Shown here: positions 32,579 to 41,496 of the stretch, in pieces
Numbering within the stretch: position 1 is the stretch's first letter
Layout: every line of letters starts with the position of its first letter
Assembly (NCBI RefSeq): GCF_001644225.1
Contig: NZ_LSTV01000001.1
Coordinates: 372,001-436,000 of the forward strand
Reading direction: 5' to 3'
DNA from: Microbacterium oleivorans
GTDB taxonomy: Bacteria > Actinomycetota > Actinomycetes > Actinomycetales > Microbacteriaceae
DNA length: 64,000 bases
The notes under the pieces: model-generated
Told to the model about the DNA's origin: nothing
What the model saw: only the letters and a program-made list of their open reading frames with translations
Databases searched by the model: none
Program-made: the position numbers and the translations under genes

Positions 32579-35500
32579 ATGGTGGTCGTCACAAACGAGA
32601 TCTTCGATCAGTGGGAGCGCGACTGGCGCAAGCGCATGGTCGGCTGCTCGCTCGTGGCCGAGGCGAACGTCGACCCGGAGGAAGCGTTCGCAGCATTCCG
32701 CATTTATGGGCTCAACTGGGTTCGGCTTCCGTCGGCCGGCGAACGGACACGCCTCGCCCGTAGCTACCGTGCCGTTCTGCTCGCGGGCCTCTGCGCGGTC
32801 GGCGCGCGCGACTACGACGCGGGCAACTACTGGGACCACGTCTTCGCAACCTTCGACGCGTCGAGCGATGGGAACCGGCAGGCGGAGCTTGCGGAGTCAT
32901 TCCGATACGGACTGCAGACCTTGGGGCTCTCGCGGTTCACGCTGCCCACGCGGCGGCACGTCGGCGAGATCCTGCTCCATGGCGGCATCCCGATCAAGAG
33001 CACCGGGCAGTTCGCGAAGGTGCTCGCACGCTGGGATGCGCAGAATCCCTCCGGCGATGCACGCAGCTTCGTGTCCTGGATCGCCGCGTCTTCCCAACGC
33101 GTCGCGATCTCGCGTGGCATCGACGTGCCGACCTGGCTCTTCCTCACCGAGACCGGGGAGATCGCGGAGGACTTCGTCGAGCGGTGCCTCGTCGCAATCG
33201 ACGAGCTCGGGCACCCGACGGCGGCAGACACAGGGCTGCCACCTGCGATCCTTCGGGAGATCTCCGATGCCCTGGGAGAGAGCAGGCCCGGCGCGCGCCG
33301 ACGGGACAGGAGTCGGCGGCCCGTCGATTCGGCACCGTCAATCTCGTTCTCACCCCAGCGGGGAGTGCAGGTGCAGCTGCCGCCGCTCGAAGCATTCACC
33401 GAGTCGGACGTGGAGTGGGTCGTGAGTGCCGACGGGATGGGCGCGCGCGTCGAATCTCCGGCGCCCTGGCCGGGTGACCCCGTCGCCTCCAAGTTCGTGA
33501 GCGTCCGTGCGCCCGTCAAGCGTGCTGTGGTCCAGGTCTCCCCGTCGGATCAGACGTGGGATCTCGACGTCGTCGACGTCGACGATCCACTCCTCGTCTT
33601 CGACGGCGATTCCCGGCAGCTCATTCCCGCGCGCAACACCCTGCCTCGCGGGCGCGTGTGGGTCGCCTTTCCAAACGAGAGCGATGGCGCCATCGCAGAT
33701 CGACTGAGTTCTGACTCGCCGCTGGTCGTCGTCGAAGAGGCTCCGGCGCCGAACGGCTGGCACGGGTGGACCTTCGCCGCGCTCGACCTCTCGGCGGCTG
33801 CCAGACTGTCGCTCGCCGACGCCACGCGGGCGCGGTACGTGTCCACGATTCGGCGCCCGCGGCTCATCGAAGGCGCCCGCATTCCACATCTCGAGACGCG
33901 CGACGGGCGCCCCGTGCTCGACGCCCCGCCGCTCGTGGAGTTGCCCGGAACGGGAAGCGAAGGGACCCTCGACTGGCGCGTCTCGATCGCATCCGTCGCC
34001 GGCGACGTGGTGGCCGTTCAGGAGTTCACCGTCGCAGGCGAGTCGCGGACTGTCGATGCGTGGCCCGAGGGAGCCGGGCCGATGCTTGGCGACTTCATCA
34101 TCACGGTTCGCGGGCCCTGGGGTCGTGGAGCATTCCTCAGCGCAGCCATCGCGCAGGGCGCATCGACGGAATCCTCGACCACCTTTCGATGGATGCGGTC
34201 GGACGGGCAGGGCCTCGAGGACGCCGAGTTGCTTGTGCGGGCGGGGGAGACAGGTGCTCCGGGCACTCGGCTCGCGTTCGAACCTCGTCGTTGGCGCCGC
34301 GCGGTCACATTGCGGTCATCGACGGGCGAGCTCGAGCTCACGGCCCGGCTCCCCTCGATGGCAGTCAGTGCCGTCGGCGCGATCTCACGGGGGAAGTCCG
34401 GCGGCCCGATCCCGCTCGACCTCGAGCTTCTGCGTGATACCACGCTGCGCGTCGATGTGCCTCGCGGTACACGCCACACACAGCTCGCCGCAGTCGCCGC
34501 CGACCGATTGGTACAGGCGATCGACTCGAGCCAGCAGACGGGTGAGTCGCGGGTCTTCTCGCTCGGCAAGTTGAGCGACACGCTCCAGGCCCATCGTTTC
34601 GCGCAGCTTCGGCTGGTTGTGGATGATCGCTCGATTCCCGTTGCTTATGTGAGGCCCCAGTTGCTCGCGTCGGGCGCGACGGTCACTGACGGCGTGCTGT
34701 CGCTCGAGGAGGCGCAACCCGTTGAAGGGCTCATGGCCCTCGCATACCCGCGCTACGCCCCGTGGCAGAAGCCGACGCGGATCGACTTCGCGGCGGGTGC
34801 GACCAGTGCGACGGTTCCCGAGGAGGTGCTCCGTGAGGGCGCCGCGACGTTCGTGGTCTACGTCGCGAACCCGTGGGTGCCATTCGACGTGCCGGATCTG
34901 CCCGACTGGTCGACGCGCAATGCGTTCATCGCCGAATGGGGCGACGCGGTCGAGCCCATTGACGAGCCCGAGTCCGGTTTCAGAAGCTGGCTCGCGGGCC
35001 GTGGGCCGTGCCCCGCCTCGGACACGAGCTTGTACATCGCGCTGAACATATACACGCTGGTGCCGAGATTCGCGATGCGACGAGATGTCGACCGGCTCCG
35101 CAGCGAACTCGCAGAGTCGGTCCGATCGAGCCGCGTTCATGTCGTGGATGCGGTGCTGCGTTCGCAGGCTGACGCGCACGACCTCTTCCGGCTTTTCGTC
35201 GAAGCAGACGTCGTGAAGGTTCCCCGCGAGGATTGGGAGTCCTCAGACCTGCTGTGGTCTTTCAGTCCCGCCCTCGGGATCGTCGCCGACAGCGACGAAC
35301 ACATCGGCGAAGGTCGAGAGCAGTTCCGCGCGAACCTGACCACCTACGCCGGGGACCCGGCCCTGACGATCCTCGACGATGGAGTCGACTCGTTCGCGGC
35401 GGTAGGCAGGTTCGGGCCCAATGAGCGAGCGCTCGATCGGATGCCCCAAGACCGCATCGATGCGATCATGGCGGTCGCCAACCTCCTCCCGCAGGGTCTT

Positions 35501-35887
35501 CTGGATAGGGACTCGCGCGCGCAGGCGAGCAAGCAGCTGTTCGACGCGAGGCGAGATCGTGCAATGGAGGCGGTGATCGCGGTGTCGCGAGGGCTCATCG
35601 CTGAAGCGCGCGCGGCCGTCACGTCCGACATCGGCGACTACGCGACCACTCCCATCGACGTGCGGGCCAGCGACGAGGGGTGGATGAGTCTGCCTGTGCT
35701 GTCGCTGGCATGCGCCTTCGTGGCCAGGAGCGCTGCGCGAGGCGGCTCCGCATCCGGCCGCACATTCATCAAGCTACGGAAGGCCTACATGCGACTCGCA
35801 GAGGCTGCCCCCGGCATCGTCCAGCAAGACCTCGGCCTCGCCGAGCTTTGGATCACGAGGTGGAACGAGAATGACCGCAGCAATTGA
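32579..35887 (+). CDS. Large unknown protein of the defence module
   Basis: A 1102-residue protein with no domain I recognise. Residues 1-240 are mainly helical (WERDWRKRM, CAVGARDYDAGNYWDHVF). A basic linker (RRRDRSRRP) near 245 separates them from about 550 residues of predicted beta-rich sequence with several sandwich-like repeats (WTFAALDLSAAARLSLADATRARYV, MLGDFIITVRGPWGRGAFLSAAI, LRLVVDDRSIPVAYVRPQLL). The last 280 residues are helical again (VPREDWESSDLLWSFSPALG). It has no nuclease, helicase or methylase motif. Gene order makes it a partner of the helicase, whose start overlaps its end by 17 bases. A role as a scaffold or recognition subunit is a guess. Confidence 0.75.
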   Translation: MVVVTNEIFDQWERDWRKRMVGCSLVAEANVDPEEAFAAFRIYGLNWVRLPSAGERTRLARSYRAVLLAGLCAVGARDYDAGNYWDHVFATFDASSDGNRQAELAESFRYGLQTLGLSRFTLPTRRHVGEILLHGGIPIKSTGQFAKVLARWDAQNPSGDARSFVSWIAASSQRVAISRGIDVPTWLFLTETGEIAEDFVERCLVAIDELGHPTAADTGLPPAILREISDALGESRPGARRRDRSRRPVDSAPSISFSPQRGVQVQLPPLEAFTESDVEWVVSADGMGARVESPAPWPGDPVASKFVSVRAPVKRAVVQVSPSDQTWDLDVVDVDDPLLVFDGDSRQLIPARNTLPRGRVWVAFPNESDGAIADRLSSDSPLVVVEEAPAPNGWHGWTFAALDLSAAARLSLADATRARYVSTIRRPRLIEGARIPHLETRDGRPVLDAPPLVELPGTGSEGTLDWRVSIASVAGDVVAVQEFTVAGESRTVDAWPEGAGPMLGDFIITVRGPWGRGAFLSAAIAQGASTESSTTFRWMRSDGQGLEDAELLVRAGETGAPGTRLAFEPRRWRRAVTLRSSTGELELTARLPSMAVSAVGAISRGKSGGPIPLDLELLRDTTLRVDVPRGTRHTQLAAVAADRLVQAIDSSQQTGESRVFSLGKLSDTLQAHRFAQLRLVVDDRSIPVAYVRPQLLASGATVTDGVLSLEEAQPVEGLMALAYPRYAPWQKPTRIDFAAGATSATVPEEVLREGAATFVVYVANPWVPFDVPDLPDWSTRNAFIAEWGDAVEPIDEPESGFRSWLAGRGPCPASDTSLYIALNIYTLVPRFAMRRDVDRLRSELAESVRSSRVHVVDAVLRSQADAHDLFRLFVEADVVKVPREDWESSDLLWSFSPALGIVADSDEHIGEGREQFRANLTTYAGDPALTILDDGVDSFAAVGRFGPNERALDRMPQDRIDAIMAVANLLPQGLLDRDSRAQASKQLFDARRDRAMEAVIAVSRGLIAEARAAVTSDIGDYATTPIDVRASDEGWMSLPVLSLACAFVARSAARGGSASGRTFIKLRKAYMRLAEAAPGIVQQDLGLAELWITRWNENDRSN

Positions 35888-38800
35888 CCCGGTAGCAGTA
35901 TCGGCGACCGTCTCGAGCGCGTACCGCCGCTATCTGCGTTCGCTGGTGACGCCGAGCGACGCCGAGATCGCGATCGCACTGAACCGTGCCATCGAAGCTG
36001 AGGCGACGCAACAGCTCGTGAAGGGCCCCTATCTCGAGGCGACACCGCCGTTCGTCAAGGGCGCCGCCCCCGCCGACCTCATCGCCGAGGGCATCCTGTG
36101 CAAGAGCTTCGCCTCAGTCGCGTCGTCGTCGTTTCCCCTCGATCGGCCGCTCTATTCGCACCAGGAGTCATCGATCCGGGCGATTCACAGCGGGCGGAAT
36201 GTCGTCGTCGCGACGGGAACAGGATCGGGCAAAACGGAGAGCTTCCTCCTCCCGATCGTCGACCGCCTCTTGCGTGAACACGAGGCGGGCACGCTCGGCG
36301 CCGGGGTGAGAGCGATCCTGCTCTACCCGATGAACGCACTCGCCAACGACCAGCTGAAGCGGCTGCGCTCACTGCTCGCGAACACCCCGCAGATCACCTT
36401 CGGTCGCTATACCGGCGACACCGAGCAGACCACCGAGTACGCGCGGAAGCGTTTCAGCAAGCAGTTCCCGGGGCAGTCCATGCTGCCGAACGAACTGCTC
36501 AGCCGAGAGCAGATGCGTGAGACGCCGCCGCACCTCCTCCTCACGAACTACGCGATGCTTGAGTATCTCCTGCTCCGCCCTCAAGACATGGAGCTGTTCG
36601 CGTCACCCGGCGGCAAGAGCACGTGGCAGTTCATCGTCGTGGATGAGGCGCACGTGTACGACGGGGCCTCCGGCGCGGAAGTGGGGTTCCTTCTTCGCCG
36701 ACTTCGCGAACGCGTTGGCGGAAGCGCGGGCATCCAGGCGATCGCCACGAGCGCGACCGTCGGCAACGACGTCGCACGAGCCGCGAAGTTCGCCGAGGAC
36801 CTGTTCGGGCTACCCTTCGCCACGGGCGAGAACGGGCCCGCCGATGTGATCACCGCGCGTCGTGTGGAATTCGGGGGGACGCCGACGTGGGGTCGGTTCA
36901 GCTCGGAGGAGCTGGCGACGGACTCCGCTGACATGCTGCTGGCCGCTGCTCGGACGCGCGGAAGCTCCGCGACCGATATCGCCGGTGCACTGATCGGCGA
37001 GGAACGGCTTGCGGGGATTCGCTCCCTTGCGGGCGACCGAGCCCGCACCGTCGGCGACATCGCTCACCGACTCGACCCGGCCGCGCCGCCGTCGGTGGAC
37101 GAGATCACGCGGTTGGTCACCTGGGGGGCGAGTCAGCGCACCACCGACGGAGAGCCCGTGCTGTCGGCGAAGTACCACTTGTTCGCCCGCGCGACCGAGG
37201 GTGCCTTTCTCTGCCTGTCACCCGATGGGCCGCACGTGACACTCAGCCGCCACGAACGCTGCGCGACCTGTGGCTGGCAGGCGTTCGAGATGGCCGCGTG
37301 CCAGATGTGCGGCGCCGTCCACCTCGTGGGCTCGGTGGAGATCACCGGCAGGACGCGGCGGATCTCGCCCAAGAGCGGCGATGATCAGCGAATCGCGTGG
37401 TTCTCTCTCGGGGCCGGTGACGAAGCCGAATTCGACGAAGACGTCGTGCTGCTCGACGAGCAGTCCGGGCGCGCAGGAGTAGGCACGGGAACGGTGGTGG
37501 CGCTCTGCCCGCGGTGTGGTGGCCTGAGCCAGAACGTCGGCAGTCCCTGCACGAACGCAGACTGCGGGGGAACAGCCACACGCACGATCGTGCAGGTCGG
37601 CCGTTCGGTGGAGAGTCCACGCAAGTGCGTGCACTGCGGCGGAAACCGGCCGCGGTTGATCCGTCGATTCGAGAGCGGCAATGACGCCTCGGTGTCGGTG
37701 CTCGTGACTGCGCTCTATCCCGAGCTTCCGGCGGCATCTGCGGACCAGGTGAACCTGCCGGGTGGCGGCCGCAAGCTGCTCGCCTTCAGTGACAGCCGCC
37801 AGCAGGCAGCCTTCTTCGCCCCGTATCTCAAAGACACCTACGGAAGGCTGCTGCAGCGCAGGATTCTCTACACAGCGATGCAGAAGGGTCAGTTCGGCGG
37901 CAATGCGGCGGCCTGCACCGACATCGCCGCGCTCACGAGCAATCTCGCATCGCAGGCGGGCGTGTTCGATGCCTCGGAGACGGAGCTCACTCGACAGCGC
38001 ACGGCAGAGACCTGGCTGCAGGCGGAGCTCATGGGTCTCGATCGGCGAATCTCCCTTGAGGGAGTCGGTTTGGTCGCTTGGAGACTGCGCGATCTCGGTG
38101 AGTTACCGCTGATGCCGCCGCTGACGGCTCTGGGGCTCAGCCGCGACGAGATTCGCGCGCTGTGCCAGACGCTCCTGGACTCCTTGCGGCATCAGGGCGC
38201 CGTCGCCGGACTCGAGTTCGTCAACTTGCAAGACGAGATCTTCGAACCGCGCCTCGGCCCGATCTATGCCCGAAAGCACGGCGCCGACGCAAAGAAGAAG
38301 ATCCTCAGCTGGGTGCCCACGCGCGGGCGGAATGCTCGGTCCGACTACTTCGGGCGGGTGCTCGCAGCGCTCGGGGCGGACCCCTCGAAGGCCGACGACT
38401 TCCTCGGCGGCGTCTTCGACGCTCTCACGCACCCCGCAGCTGCGACCGCAGCCTGGTTCGAGAGGACGATCGACCCGGTGCTGGGTGAGCTGGTGCGGCT
38501 GAACCCACGCATGTTCGAGGCGCGACTCGTCACCGGGGCAGACGCCGTGTGGCGCTGTGCGGTATGCCGTGCAGTGACCGCCGAGGACGTCCGCGGAGTT
38601 TGCCCGACCTATCGGTGCACGGGTTCGCTTGAGCCGTGGGCGCCCAGGGAGGAGCACGACGACGATCACTACCGCACCATCTACCGACGGCTCGTCCCGA
38701 TACCCCTGTCGGCGATGGAACACACCGCGCAGTGGAGTACCGAGCGGGCCGCAGAGATCCAGCAGGACTTCATCGACGGTCGGGTCAATGTGCTTTCATG

Positions 38801-40529
38801 TTCGACCACGTTCGAGCTCGGTGTCGATGTCGGAGAACTGCAGTCCGTCGTCCTGCGCAACGTACCTCCCACCGTGTCGAACTATGTCCAGCGGGCCGGT
38901 CGCGCCGGCCGGCGGTCAGACAACGCCGCCCTCGCGCTGACCTACGCGCAACGGCGGCCGCACGATCTCGCCGCGTTCGCGCGCCCCGAGCAGATGATCA
39001 GCGGCGCAGTGCGGCCGCCGGTGGTGCCCATCGACAATGACCGAATCGCCGAGCGGCACATCTACTCAATCGCCCTCGCGCGGTTCTTCCGGGAGCAGCT
39101 GGCAAGTGCCGGGGCCATATATCGAACGGTGGGCGACTTCTTCGACAGCCCAGCCGGTCAGCCGACGGGCGCTGACCTATTCGCGGACTTCGTCGAGTTT
39201 CCCGACACCCAGCTTCAGGCTGCGATCGACGATGTGCTTCCGGCGTCCATCCGGGGCACCGACCTGACGAAATGGGATGGGTGGTCACGCGATCTGCGCG
39301 AGCTGCTCATCGCCGTTCAACAGGAGCACCGAGAGGAAACCAAGTTCTACGAGGAGGAGTCCCTTGCTGCCTACCAGTCGCGCAAGGGTTTCCTCGGAGA
39401 CCGCTACGGTCGCATTCTCGACACGATCCGAAGCGCACCTCTTCTTGGTTACCTTGCGAACCACAACCTCATCCCGAAGTACGGATTCCCCGTCGACACA
39501 GTCGAGATGAAGCCACCGCTGGGTGCGCCCGGTTCGGCATCCGATCTCGATCTCACCCGAGATCTGTCTCAGGCCATCTTCGAGTACGCCCCGGGCGCAG
39601 CCATCATCGCGGGCGGACAACTGTGGACGTCAGCGGGAGTCGCGACGCGTCACAACCGAGAGTGGCAGCCGTTCTTCTTCGCGACGTGCGAAAACTGCGG
39701 TCGGTACTGGGAGAAGCTCGGCGAGGATCTGGGCGGATGTCCGGATTGCGGCACGGTTCCCGACGGCGCGCGGCGGAAATACATGGAGCCGCGTTTCGGA
39801 TTCGTCACCTCGCCCTCACCCGGGAAGCCCGGTGACGCGCCGCCGCGCACGAGCTGGCGGGGCGAGACCCATGTGGCCGAGCCTGGCAGGAGCACCTCCA
39901 AGCGGACTCTCACGCTCGGTGGCGTCCCTGTCGAGTGCGAGGTGCAGGAGCGTGCGCGGCTGGTGCGACTGAATCTCGGCCCGGGCGAGCTTGGATACCG
40001 TCTGTGCGAGTGGTGTGGCGCGGGTGTCACGGCGCTCGGCGAGGCGCCGAAGTCGCACGTCAACGTGCGCACCCAGAAGCCGTGCGGCGGTCACTTCCAC
40101 CCATGGACACTCGGCCATCGGTACGAGACTGACGTTGTGCGGATCGCCCTCGGCGTCCCGTGGGCTGGATCCACGGTCGGTGAGCGTCGAGCCATGGCGT
40201 ACTCCGTGCTCTATGCAGTGCTTCAGGCCGTGAGCGAGTCTCTCCAAATCGCGCAGGACAACGTCGACGGCTCGGTCGTGGGAGGCCTCGCCCACGGGAT
40301 GCCCGAACTCGTGCTCATAGACACAGTGCCCGGCGGCGCGGGCTACGCGATCCTGATCGCCGAGAACATGGAGTCGGTTCTGCGGCGCTCGCTCGAGATC
40401 GCCGCAACCTGCGAATGCGGACCGGAGACGAGCTGCAGCTCCTGTCTTCGGACCTACTCGAACCAGAAGTGGCACAACCAACTCTCACGCGGCGCCGCCG
40501 AGGTGTACCTGGAGCGGCTTATGGCGTGA
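35871..40529 (+). CDS. YprA-type DEAH helicase with DUF1998
   Basis: A 1552-residue superfamily 2 helicase. Motif I is ATGTGSGKT (about 114-121), motif Ia LLYPMNALANDQLKR, motif II DEAH (258-261, VVDEAHVYDG), motif III TSATV, motif V FELGVDVGELQSVVLRNVPP and motif VI QRAGRAGRRSD (about 1007). Several zinc pairs occur: CATCGW and CQMCG, CPRCGG, CVHCGG, CAVCR, CENCGRYW and CPDCG. The C-terminal DUF1998 module reads LIDTVPGGAGYA and then CECG plus CSSCLRTYSNQ. The layout is that of the YprA/MrfA family, which in DISARM, Dpd and Druantia carries the core motor. Here it ends the plus-strand operon. A family role in antiviral defence is known; the mechanism in this locus is not. Confidence 0.92.
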   Translation: MTAAIDPVAVSATVSSAYRRYLRSLVTPSDAEIAIALNRAIEAEATQQLVKGPYLEATPPFVKGAAPADLIAEGILCKSFASVASSSFPLDRPLYSHQESSIRAIHSGRNVVVATGTGSGKTESFLLPIVDRLLREHEAGTLGAGVRAILLYPMNALANDQLKRLRSLLANTPQITFGRYTGDTEQTTEYARKRFSKQFPGQSMLPNELLSREQMRETPPHLLLTNYAMLEYLLLRPQDMELFASPGGKSTWQFIVVDEAHVYDGASGAEVGFLLRRLRERVGGSAGIQAIATSATVGNDVARAAKFAEDLFGLPFATGENGPADVITARRVEFGGTPTWGRFSSEELATDSADMLLAAARTRGSSATDIAGALIGEERLAGIRSLAGDRARTVGDIAHRLDPAAPPSVDEITRLVTWGASQRTTDGEPVLSAKYHLFARATEGAFLCLSPDGPHVTLSRHERCATCGWQAFEMAACQMCGAVHLVGSVEITGRTRRISPKSGDDQRIAWFSLGAGDEAEFDEDVVLLDEQSGRAGVGTGTVVALCPRCGGLSQNVGSPCTNADCGGTATRTIVQVGRSVESPRKCVHCGGNRPRLIRRFESGNDASVSVLVTALYPELPAASADQVNLPGGGRKLLAFSDSRQQAAFFAPYLKDTYGRLLQRRILYTAMQKGQFGGNAAACTDIAALTSNLASQAGVFDASETELTRQRTAETWLQAELMGLDRRISLEGVGLVAWRLRDLGELPLMPPLTALGLSRDEIRALCQTLLDSLRHQGAVAGLEFVNLQDEIFEPRLGPIYARKHGADAKKKILSWVPTRGRNARSDYFGRVLAALGADPSKADDFLGGVFDALTHPAAATAAWFERTIDPVLGELVRLNPRMFEARLVTGADAVWRCAVCRAVTAEDVRGVCPTYRCTGSLEPWAPREEHDDDHYRTIYRRLVPIPLSAMEHTAQWSTERAAEIQQDFIDGRVNVLSCSTTFELGVDVGELQSVVLRNVPPTVSNYVQRAGRAGRRSDNAALALTYAQRRPHDLAAFARPEQMISGAVRPPVVPIDNDRIAERHIYSIALARFFREQLASAGAIYRTVGDFFDSPAGQPTGADLFADFVEFPDTQLQAAIDDVLPASIRGTDLTKWDGWSRDLRELLIAVQQEHREETKFYEEESLAAYQSRKGFLGDRYGRILDTIRSAPLLGYLANHNLIPKYGFPVDTVEMKPPLGAPGSASDLDLTRDLSQAIFEYAPGAAIIAGGQLWTSAGVATRHNREWQPFFFATCENCGRYWEKLGEDLGGCPDCGTVPDGARRKYMEPRFGFVTSPSPGKPGDAPPRTSWRGETHVAEPGRSTSKRTLTLGGVPVECEVQERARLVRLNLGPGELGYRLCEWCGAGVTALGEAPKSHVNVRTQKPCGGHFHPWTLGHRYETDVVRIALGVPWAGSTVGERRAMAYSVLYAVLQAVSESLQIAQDNVDGSVVGGLAHGMPELVLIDTVPGGAGYAILIAENMESVLRRSLEIAATCECGPETSCSSCLRTYSNQKWHNQLSRGAAEVYLERLMA

Positions 40530-40787
40530 GGCTGTGCGCACTCCTGAAGACCTGCGTCGCACGCGGCTGGCATCAGCGGGCCGTGACCGGCGCTAGCCTC
40601 GAATCGGAGGCACGCATGATCGAAGGCTGGTTCGCCAGCACTGCTTCAGCGGGGAACGCACCGCCCTCTTCATCGGGCACGACGGTCGAGACGCTCCGTT
40701 GACAAGAGCGATGCACGCAGGCACCCAGGGTGCAGGACGCTCTTTAGAAGCACTCCGCTACACGTACTTGCACATCAGAAAAATCCC

Positions 40788-40816
40788 TGGACAAATACAA
40801 AAACGCGTCCTATTCT
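40788..40816 (+). promoter_or_regulatory. Promoter for a leaderless transcript
   Basis: TGGACA (40788-40793) and TATTCT (40811-40816) are separated by 17 bases. The expected +1, seven bases after the -10 box, falls on the A of the ATG at 40823. The 293 bases before this promoter after the helicase gene hold nothing that I can identify as a gene. Confidence 0.65.
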
Positions 40817-40822
40817 GTCGGC

Positions 40823-41203
40823 ATGCGAGGAGGCCTCGAGCGATGGAAGCGAGGTGTCGAGTCCAGAGGGGTTCGACAGGCGATCGGTTACGCGCTCAAG
40901 GGCACCTGCGATGCCCACCTGGAGCGCTCTCCCGGCGTTGACGCGCTCGAAGCGTACAGTGCGACGTCCGGTTCAACCGTCTCGCGATTCATCGTGGCGA
41001 ACGGCGTCATCACCTCCGACGAGCTCTCCCCCGGCGGCCTTCGCGTCTGGCTCACCGGGCACGACCCAGTCACCGGGGAAGAGCGCGGCCACCAGCGGCT
41101 GAGCCCCGACGCCGACCCTCTGCTCGACGGAACCCTCAACCACCCGAAGTCGTACAGCATGGACACCCGCCGAGCCCTCCCCTCGGTCGCCCGTGGTCAC
41201 TGA
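40823..41203 (+). pseudogene. N-terminal remnant of a MobF-type relaxase
   Basis: A 126-codon frame beginning MRGGLERWKRG, as actinobacterial MobF (TraA-like) relaxases do. It continues with a degraded AEGTG-like block (LKGTCDAHLER), then LRVWLTGHDPVTGEERGHQR, which corresponds to the WVAG(Y/F)DxxTGxxxGR block, and LLDGTLNHPKSYSM, corresponding to the PKSwSl core before the catalytic tyrosines. Intact relaxases exceed 1000 residues; here the frame stops soon after PKSYSM. The promoter in front looks intact. It shows that the island was once mobilizable or conjugative. The identification rests on family memory. Confidence 0.6.
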
Positions 41204-41334
41204 TTTTCCGGGGATTCTTGCCCGCATTTTGACCGCAAACGGTTTGCCGCAGCCTGCTTTCACCGGTCGCTCAATGTTGTCCCGGTCCTTGAAGATCCGC
41301 GTAATTCCGCTGTTCTCGCAGGTTCACGTGTGAT

Positions 41335-41349
41335 TGAGCATTATGCTCA
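41335..41349. repeat. 15-bp palindrome next to the right att site
   Basis: TGAGCAT-T-ATGCTCA, perfect, ends 5 bases before the right copy of the att repeat. No such palindrome is next to the tRNA copy. It may be a binding site for a lost integrase or excisionase. The 290 bases between the relaxase remnant and the SDR gene hold only this, the att copy and the TTGCCCGCATTTTGA string. Confidence 0.4.
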
Positions 41350-41354
41350 GTCGT

Positions 41355-41373
41355 GTTCGAGTCCCTCCAGGGG
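41355..41373 (+). repeat. att repeat, distal side
   Basis: A 19-bp exact copy of the tRNA-Arg 3' end (GTTCGAGTCCCTCCAGGGG) with no tRNA around it. The sequence beyond it (TTGCTGCTCC...) would be the original chromosomal flank of the tRNA gene. Confidence 0.9.
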
Positions 41374-41496
41374 TTGCTGCTCCTCGATAGGGACCCCTGG
41401 GCTCGCGCGTCTTGTCCCGACCGTCGGCCCGCAGTCACACATCTCTCATGTCGTCAAGGCGACGCTCGACAGCCGCCCACATGTGACACTCACCCC

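Larger units (their letters stand above)
22851..41373. mobile_element. Genomic island in tRNA-Arg, carries a defence-like module
   Basis: An 18.5-kb island bounded by a perfect 19-bp direct repeat that is the 3' end of tRNA-Arg. Inside are the divergent helicase/nuclease module, a MobF relaxase remnant at the right end and a truncated SRA-like gene at the left end. No integrase gene is left, so the element is now probably fixed or needs help in trans. The related strings ATTCTTTGCCCGCATTCTGA (22877-22896) and ATTCTTGCCCGCATTTTGA (41214-41232) near the two ends could be remnants of integrase arm sites. Genes on both sides of the island are ordinary chromosomal genes. Confidence 0.85.

Noticed and set aside
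24210-40529. Canonical DISARM
   Set aside because: No DNA methyltransferase (DrmMI or DrmMII) lies in the island, and DUF6361 and the 1102-residue protein are not DISARM parts.
24210-40529. Dpd 7-deazaguanine system
   Set aside because: No DpdA-like tRNA-guanine transglycosylase and no queuosine-pathway genes are present.
40530-40822. Small open frame after the YprA-type helicase
   Set aside because: It starts inside the helicase gene, has no ribosome site of its own and no similarity that I recognise.
22851-41373. Integrase or transposase gene in the island
   Set aside because: No tyrosine or serine recombinase motif (R..HxRH..Y or catalytic Ser domain) was found in any frame that is not a shadow.
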